Positions 59,608-64,000 of a stretch of 64,000 nt of DNA are shown here, one piece after another. The stretch is from CAXXOZ01 sp963676435. GTDB taxonomy: Bacteria > Bacillota > Clostridia > Lachnospirales > Lachnospiraceae. The stretch spans positions 186,001 to 250,000 of the forward strand of contig CAXXOZ010000006.1 in assembly GCA_963676435.2 (NCBI GenBank), given 5' to 3'. The translations under genes were made by a program, and so were the position numbers. How positions within the stretch are numbered: the first letter of the stretch is position 1; every line of letters begins with the position of its first letter. Under the pieces are notes generated by a model. The model saw nothing but the letters and a program-made list of their open reading frames with translations, made no database searches and was not told where the DNA came from.

Positions 59608-60703
59608 ATCCGTAGAAATTGAAAATTTTAGAAATTATGAATATACTAAAGCTGACTTAGATTCAGGAGTTAATATTTTTCATGGAGATAATGCACAAGG
59701 AAAAACAAATTTTTTGGAATCAATTTATATTTGCGCAATGGCTAAGTCTCATAGAGGAAATAAAGATAATGAATTAATAAAGTTTGATAGAGAAGAATCA
59801 CATATCAAATTAAAAGCATTAAAAAAAGGTACTCCTGTAAGAATAGATATTCATATAAAACATAACAAGAAAAAAGGGATTGCTATTAACGGAATTCCTG
59901 TTAAAAAAGTAAGTGAATTATTTGGAATTTTAAATGTTGTTATTTTTTCACCTGAGGATTTGGATATAATAAAAAGATCACCTCAGGATAGAAGAAAATT
60001 TATAGATATGGAACTTTGTCAAATTGATAAAGTATATGTTAATGATTTAATTAAATATAATAAAGTTTTATCTGGAAGAAATAAAATTTTAAAAGAACTT
60101 GATTTTAAAGAAAGTTCAAAAATTACTTTAGAAATTTTGAATACACAATTAGTTGAAGCAGGAAAAAGATTAATTAAAACCAGGCAGGATTTTATTAAAA
60201 AAGTTAATCAAGTTGCAGGAAAAATACATTATGAAATAACAAAAGGTTTAGAAGAAATAAGTATTGTTTATGAACCAAATGTAGATCCTGAAAATTTTGA
60301 AAATGAACTAAAAAATAATTATGAAAAAGAATACAGGCAAAAAGTTACTTTAACCGGACCACATAGAGATGATATAGGTTTTTATATTAAAGATAAAGAT
60401 ATTAGAAAATATGGAAGTCAAGGTCAACAAAGGACATGTGCACTTTCATTAAAATTATCTGAAATTGAAATTATAAAAAACATAAAAAAAGAAAATCCAG
60501 TATTATTATTAGATGATGTCTTTTCTGAATTAGATGGAGAAAGACAAAAACAGTTATTAAAAGTTTTAGAAGAAAATCAAACCATAATAACATGCACTGG
60601 AACGGAAGAAATTATAGAAGAAAGCCTTAAAAAACATAAAGATTTTTTTGTTAAAAAAGGTGAATTTGCTTTGGAAAGGAGCAAAAATGAGCAATACGAC
60701 TAA
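59597..60703 (+). CDS. recF: DNA replication and repair protein RecF
   Basis: A 368-residue SMC-like ATPase that helps load RecA on gapped DNA. Walker A GDNAQGKTNFLES (about 29-41), signature GSQGQQRTCAL and Walker B LLLDDVFSELD. The ATG overlaps yaaA by 11 bases; no good ribosome-binding site, so coupling is likely. Its end overlaps gyrB by 17 bases. Confidence 0.95.
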   Translation: MVIESVEIENFRNYEYTKADLDSGVNIFHGDNAQGKTNFLESIYICAMAKSHRGNKDNELIKFDREESHIKLKALKKGTPVRIDIHIKHNKKKGIAINGIPVKKVSELFGILNVVIFSPEDLDIIKRSPQDRRKFIDMELCQIDKVYVNDLIKYNKVLSGRNKILKELDFKESSKITLEILNTQLVEAGKRLIKTRQDFIKKVNQVAGKIHYEITKGLEEISIVYEPNVDPENFENELKNNYEKEYRQKVTLTGPHRDDIGFYIKDKDIRKYGSQGQQRTCALSLKLSEIEIIKNIKKENPVLLLDDVFSELDGERQKQLLKVLEENQTIITCTGTEEIIEESLKKHKDFFVKKGEFALERSKNEQYD

Positions 60704-62612
60704 TACATATGATGAAAATAATATTCAAATTCTTGAAGGATTAGAGGCAGTTAGAAAAAGACCGGGTATGTATATTGGTAGTACTTCGTCAAAAGGACTT
60801 CATCATTTGGTATATGAAATCGTTGATAACGCAGTTGATGAAGCTTTGGCAGGATATTGCAAAACAATAGATGTCCAAATTAACAAAGATAATTCAATTA
60901 CTGTTACTGACGATGGAAGAGGTATTCCAACAGGAATAAATAAGAAAACTGGATTGCCAGCTGTAGAGGTTGTTTTTACAATTTTACATGCAGGAGGTAA
61001 ATTTGGTGGTGGAGGATACAAAGTATCCGGAGGTCTACATGGTGTTGGAGCTTCTGTTGTAAATGCTCTATCAGAGTGGTTAGAAGTTAAAGTATATAGA
61101 GATGGAAAAGTTCATAGACAAAAATATTTTATTGGTAAACCTGAGGGGAAATTAGAAGTTGTTGGAGAATGTCCTCTAGACAAAACTGGAACAGAAGTTA
61201 CTTTTCTTCCTGATAAAGGTATTTTTGAAGAAACAGTTTATGAATATGAAATATTAGAAAGAAGACTTAGAGAAATGGCCTTTTTAACAAAAGGTCTTAA
61301 AATCGTTCTTAGAGATACAAGACAAGAAAGCGAAAAAGAAAAGACTTTTCATTATGAAGGTGGTATAAAAGAATTTGTTTCATATTTAAACAAGGGAAAA
61401 ACGCCTTTATTTGAAGATGTTTTATATTTTGAAGCAGAAAAAGATAATGTATATGTTGAGATTTCTATGCAGCACAATGATTCTTATACAGAAAGTGTAT
61501 ATAGTTTTGTTAACAATATTAATACTCCTGAAGGTGGTACTCACTTAGAAGGTTTTAAAAGAGCACTGACAAAAACTTTTAATGATTATGCAAGAAAAGG
61601 AAAATTATTAAAAGATAATGAGCAAAATCTTTCAGGTGAAGATATAAGGGAAGGATTAACAGCAATTATTAGTATTAAAGTTGAAAATCCACAATTTGAA
61701 GGTCAGACAAAACAAAAACTTGGAAACAGTGAAGCAAGAGGAGCAGTAGATAGTGTTTTAAGTGAACAACTTAGATATTTTCTTGAGCAAAATCCAACTG
61801 TAGCTAGAAGAATTTTAGAAAAATCAATAATGGCTCAAAGAGCAAGGGACGCAGCAAGAAAAGCAAGAGATTTAACAAGAAGAAAGACAGCATTAGAAGG
61901 AAGTGCACTTCCTGGAAAGCTTGCAGACTGTTCAGATAAAAATCCAGAAAACTGTGAAATATATTTGGTCGAAGGAGATTCAGCGGGTGGTTCTGCTAAA
62001 ACAGCTAGATCAAGAAATACTCAAGCAATCCTTCCACTTAGAGGAAAAATTTTAAATGTTGAGAAAGCTAGAATCGATAAAATTTTGGCTAATGCAGAAA
62101 TAAAAGCAATGATTACTGCTTTTGGAACAGGAATTCATGATGATTTTGATATTTCAAAATTAAGATATCATAAAATAATCATAATGACTGATGCGGATGT
62201 TGATGGAGCACATATTAGCACATTGTTGTTGACATTTTTCTATAGATTTATGCCAGAACTTATAAAACAAGGATATGTTTATCTTGCTCAACCGCCACTA
62301 TATTTGGTTTCAAAAAATAAAAAATCGTATTATGCATATAGTGATAAAGAATTAAATGATATTCTTTCAGAAATAGGTAGGGATACAAACAATAAAATTC
62401 AAAGATATAAAGGTCTTGGTGAAATGGATGCAGAGCAGCTTTGGGATACAACCATGGATCCAGAAAAGAGAATTTTATTGAAAGTAATGATAGATGAAGA
62501 AGAATCAACTGATGTTGACCTTACTTTTACTACTTTGATGGGTGACCAAGTGGAACCAAGAAGAGAATTTATTGAACTTAATGCAAAATATGTTGAAAAT
62601 TTGGATATATAG
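60687..62612 (+). CDS. gyrB: DNA gyrase subunit B
   Basis: A 641-residue ATPase subunit. GHKL ATPase domain (LEGLEAVRKRPGMYIGS at about 14, DDGRGIP, GLHGVGASVVN), transducer, and TOPRIM with EGDSAGG and DADVDGAHI. The ATG at 60687 has GGAAAGGAGC upstream; an earlier in-frame ATG lies inside recF. Standard length. Confidence 0.97.
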   Translation: MSNTTNTYDENNIQILEGLEAVRKRPGMYIGSTSSKGLHHLVYEIVDNAVDEALAGYCKTIDVQINKDNSITVTDDGRGIPTGINKKTGLPAVEVVFTILHAGGKFGGGGYKVSGGLHGVGASVVNALSEWLEVKVYRDGKVHRQKYFIGKPEGKLEVVGECPLDKTGTEVTFLPDKGIFEETVYEYEILERRLREMAFLTKGLKIVLRDTRQESEKEKTFHYEGGIKEFVSYLNKGKTPLFEDVLYFEAEKDNVYVEISMQHNDSYTESVYSFVNNINTPEGGTHLEGFKRALTKTFNDYARKGKLLKDNEQNLSGEDIREGLTAIISIKVENPQFEGQTKQKLGNSEARGAVDSVLSEQLRYFLEQNPTVARRILEKSIMAQRARDAARKARDLTRRKTALEGSALPGKLADCSDKNPENCEIYLVEGDSAGGSAKTARSRNTQAILPLRGKILNVEKARIDKILANAEIKAMITAFGTGIHDDFDISKLRYHKIIIMTDADVDGAHISTLLLTFFYRFMPELIKQGYVYLAQPPLYLVSKNKKSYYAYSDKELNDILSEIGRDTNNKIQRYKGLGEMDAEQLWDTTMDPEKRILLKVMIDEEESTDVDLTFTTLMGDQVEPRREFIELNAKYVENLDI

Positions 62613-62630
62613 AAAATCGGAGGACCAAAG

Positions 62631-64000
62631 ATGGACGAAAACATTTTTGACAAGATAAAAGAAGTAGACTTAAAGAAAACCATGGAGAAATCATATATAG
62701 ATTATGCCATGAGTGTAATCGCTTCAAGAGCATTACCAGATGTAAGAGATGGTCTGAAGCCAGTACAAAGAAGAGTCTTATTTTCTATGATAGAATTAAA
62801 TAATGGACCTGACAAACCACACAGAAAATGTGCGCGTATTGTCGGTGACACAATGGGTAAGTATCATCCACATGGAGATAGCTCTATTTACGGAGCACTT
62901 GTTAATCTTGCTCAACATTGGTCTACTAGATATACACTTGTAGATGGTCATGGAAATTTTGGTTCAGTCGATGGAGATGGTCCAGCAGCAATGCGTTATA
63001 CAGAAGCAAGACTTAGTAAAATATCTATGGAAATGCTTTCTGATATAAATAAAGACACAGTAGATTTTGCACCAAACTTTGATGAAACAGAGAAAGAACC
63101 TGTAGTTTTACCTGCAAGATATCCAAATTTATTAGTAAATGGAACAAGCGGTATTGCTGTAGGTATGGCAACAAATATTCCACCTCATAATCTTGGTGAA
63201 ATAATTGATGCTGTAATTAAAATGATTGATTCTCAGGTTGAAGAAGATAGAGAAGTATCATTAGACGAATTAATTGAAATAGTTAAAGGGCCAGATTTTC
63301 CAACAGGTGGAACAATCCTTGGAAGAAGAGGTATCGAAGAAGCATATAGAACAGGGAGAGGAAAAATCCGTGTTAGAGCAGTAAGCACTATTGAGCCAAT
63401 GGAAAAAGGTAAAGATAGAATTATTGTTTCAGAATTACCTTACATGGTTAATAAAGCAAGAGTTATTGAAAAAATAGCTGAACTTGTAAAAGACAAAAAA
63501 ATTGATGGTATAACTGATTTAAGAGACGAATCAGATAAAAGTGGAATGAGAATAGTAATTGAGTTAAGAAGGGATGCAAATTCAAATGTCATCTTAAATC
63601 AATTATATAAACATACTCAATTACAGGATACTTTTGGTGTAATTATGCTTTCTCTTGTAAATAATCAGCCAAGAATTTTAAATTTACAACAAATGCTTAA
63701 GTATTATATTGATCATCAGAAAGAAGTTGTAACAAGAAGAACAAAATTTGAATTAAACAAAGCAGAAGAAAGAGCTCATATTTTACAAGGTTTAATAATA
63801 GCTTTAGATAATATAGATGAAGTAATTAAAATAATAAGAGGTTCAAGAACTACACAAGATGCTAAAGAAGGATTAATTGAAAGATTTGGTTTAACAGAAG
63901 TTCAGGCTCAAGCAATCGTAGACATGAGACTTCGTGCCTTAACAGGTTTGGAAAGAGAGAAACTTGAAGCGGAATTAAAAGAACTTCTAGAAAAAATTGC
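62631..64000 (+). CDS. gyrA: DNA gyrase subunit A (partial, 3' end outside window)
   Basis: The breakage-reunion subunit; about 456 residues are visible. Catalytic Tyr is in AAMRYTEARL (about residue 127). The quinolone-resistance region reads HPHGDSSIYGALVN: residue 88 is Gly where Firmicutes usually have Glu or Asp. CGGAGG ribosome-binding site 19 bases after gyrB. The reading frame is open to the window edge, so the C-terminal DNA-wrapping domain is missing here. Confidence 0.97.
   Translation, partial: MDENIFDKIKEVDLKKTMEKSYIDYAMSVIASRALPDVRDGLKPVQRRVLFSMIELNNGPDKPHRKCARIVGDTMGKYHPHGDSSIYGALVNLAQHWSTRYTLVDGHGNFGSVDGDGPAAMRYTEARLSKISMEMLSDINKDTVDFAPNFDETEKEPVVLPARYPNLLVNGTSGIAVGMATNIPPHNLGEIIDAVIKMIDSQVEEDREVSLDELIEIVKGPDFPTGGTILGRRGIEEAYRTGRGKIRVRAVSTIEPMEKGKDRIIVSELPYMVNKARVIEKIAELVKDKKIDGITDLRDESDKSGMRIVIELRRDANSNVILNQLYKHTQLQDTFGVIMLSLVNNQPRILNLQQMLKYYIDHQKEVVTRRTKFELNKAEERAHILQGLIIALDNIDEVIKIIRGSRTTQDAKEGLIERFGLTEVQAQAIVDMRLRALTGLEREKLEAELKELLEKI

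Overview
This window comes from an AT-rich, low-GC Gram-positive anaerobe, most likely a member of the Clostridia (Eubacteriales). The evidence is the gene content: a Bacillus/Clostridium-type replication origin neighbourhood (rpmH-rnpA-yidD-yidC-jag-mnmE-mnmG-rsmG ... parA-parB on one side, dnaA-dnaN-yaaA-recF-gyrB-gyrA on the other), the yaaO/yaaR/holB/yaaT/yabB/rsmI block, a V-type ATPase operon, rubrerythrin, a methylcobamide-methyltransferase-like (UroD/MtaA family) protein and strong AGGAGG ribosome-binding sites. No CRISPR array, complete phage or insertion sequence was seen. Genus and species cannot be assigned from sequence reading alone.

Layout. 1-4.6 kb (minus): a surface-glycan cluster with a family 2 glycosyltransferase (cut by the window edge), an initiating sugar-phosphate transferase, a PglE/LegC-like aminotransferase and a PglF-like 4,6-dehydratase, resembling the first steps of a bacillosamine-type pathway, followed by glmS (UDP-GlcNAc supply). 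6.6-12 kb: a two-component system (minus), tRNA-Ser(CGA), and a divergent MacAB-like ABC exporter (plus). 12-19 kb (minus): rubrerythrin and the rsmI-yabB-ricT-holB-yaaR-kinase-decarboxylase block. 19-24.5 kb: redox and small accessory genes (Cys-rich protein, UroD-family protein, nitroreductase, triple zinc-ribbon protein, flavoprotein, SdpI-like protein, a membrane GAF protein coupled to a 53-residue ORF) and tRNA-Lys(CTT). 24.6-30.9 kb (plus): a six-gene acyl-activation/acyl-transfer/transport operon, the most unusual functional unit here. 31-40 kb: trmB, then a nine-gene V-type ATPase operon whose subunit I gene carries two frame disruptions. 40.2-42.5 kb: a D,D-carboxypeptidase, a recombinase-fold protein lacking key catalytic residues, and tRNA-Arg(CCT). 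42.5-56.3 kb (minus): serS, HD-GYP protein, parB-parA with a parS site, a DegS/DegU-like pair and the rsmG-to-rpmH ribosome/tRNA/membrane-insertion block. 56.3-58.3 kb: oriC, with DnaA boxes on both sides of dnaA. 58.3-64 kb (plus): dnaN-yaaA-recF-gyrB-gyrA, gyrA cut by the right edge.

How the genes work together. The origin lies between rpmH and dnaN: genes on either side are mostly transcribed away from it, and the parS/ParAB system next to it would segregate newly replicated origins. Many starts were moved inward from the longest reading frame to an ATG, GTG or TTG with a good ribosome-binding site (noted per gene). The acyl operon can be read as a split, unlinked-domain analogue of the LplT-Aas acyl-ACP synthetase/acyltransferase/transporter system, but its substrate is unknown. 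Everything stated as function is inferred from recognisable motifs and context; no database search was possible.
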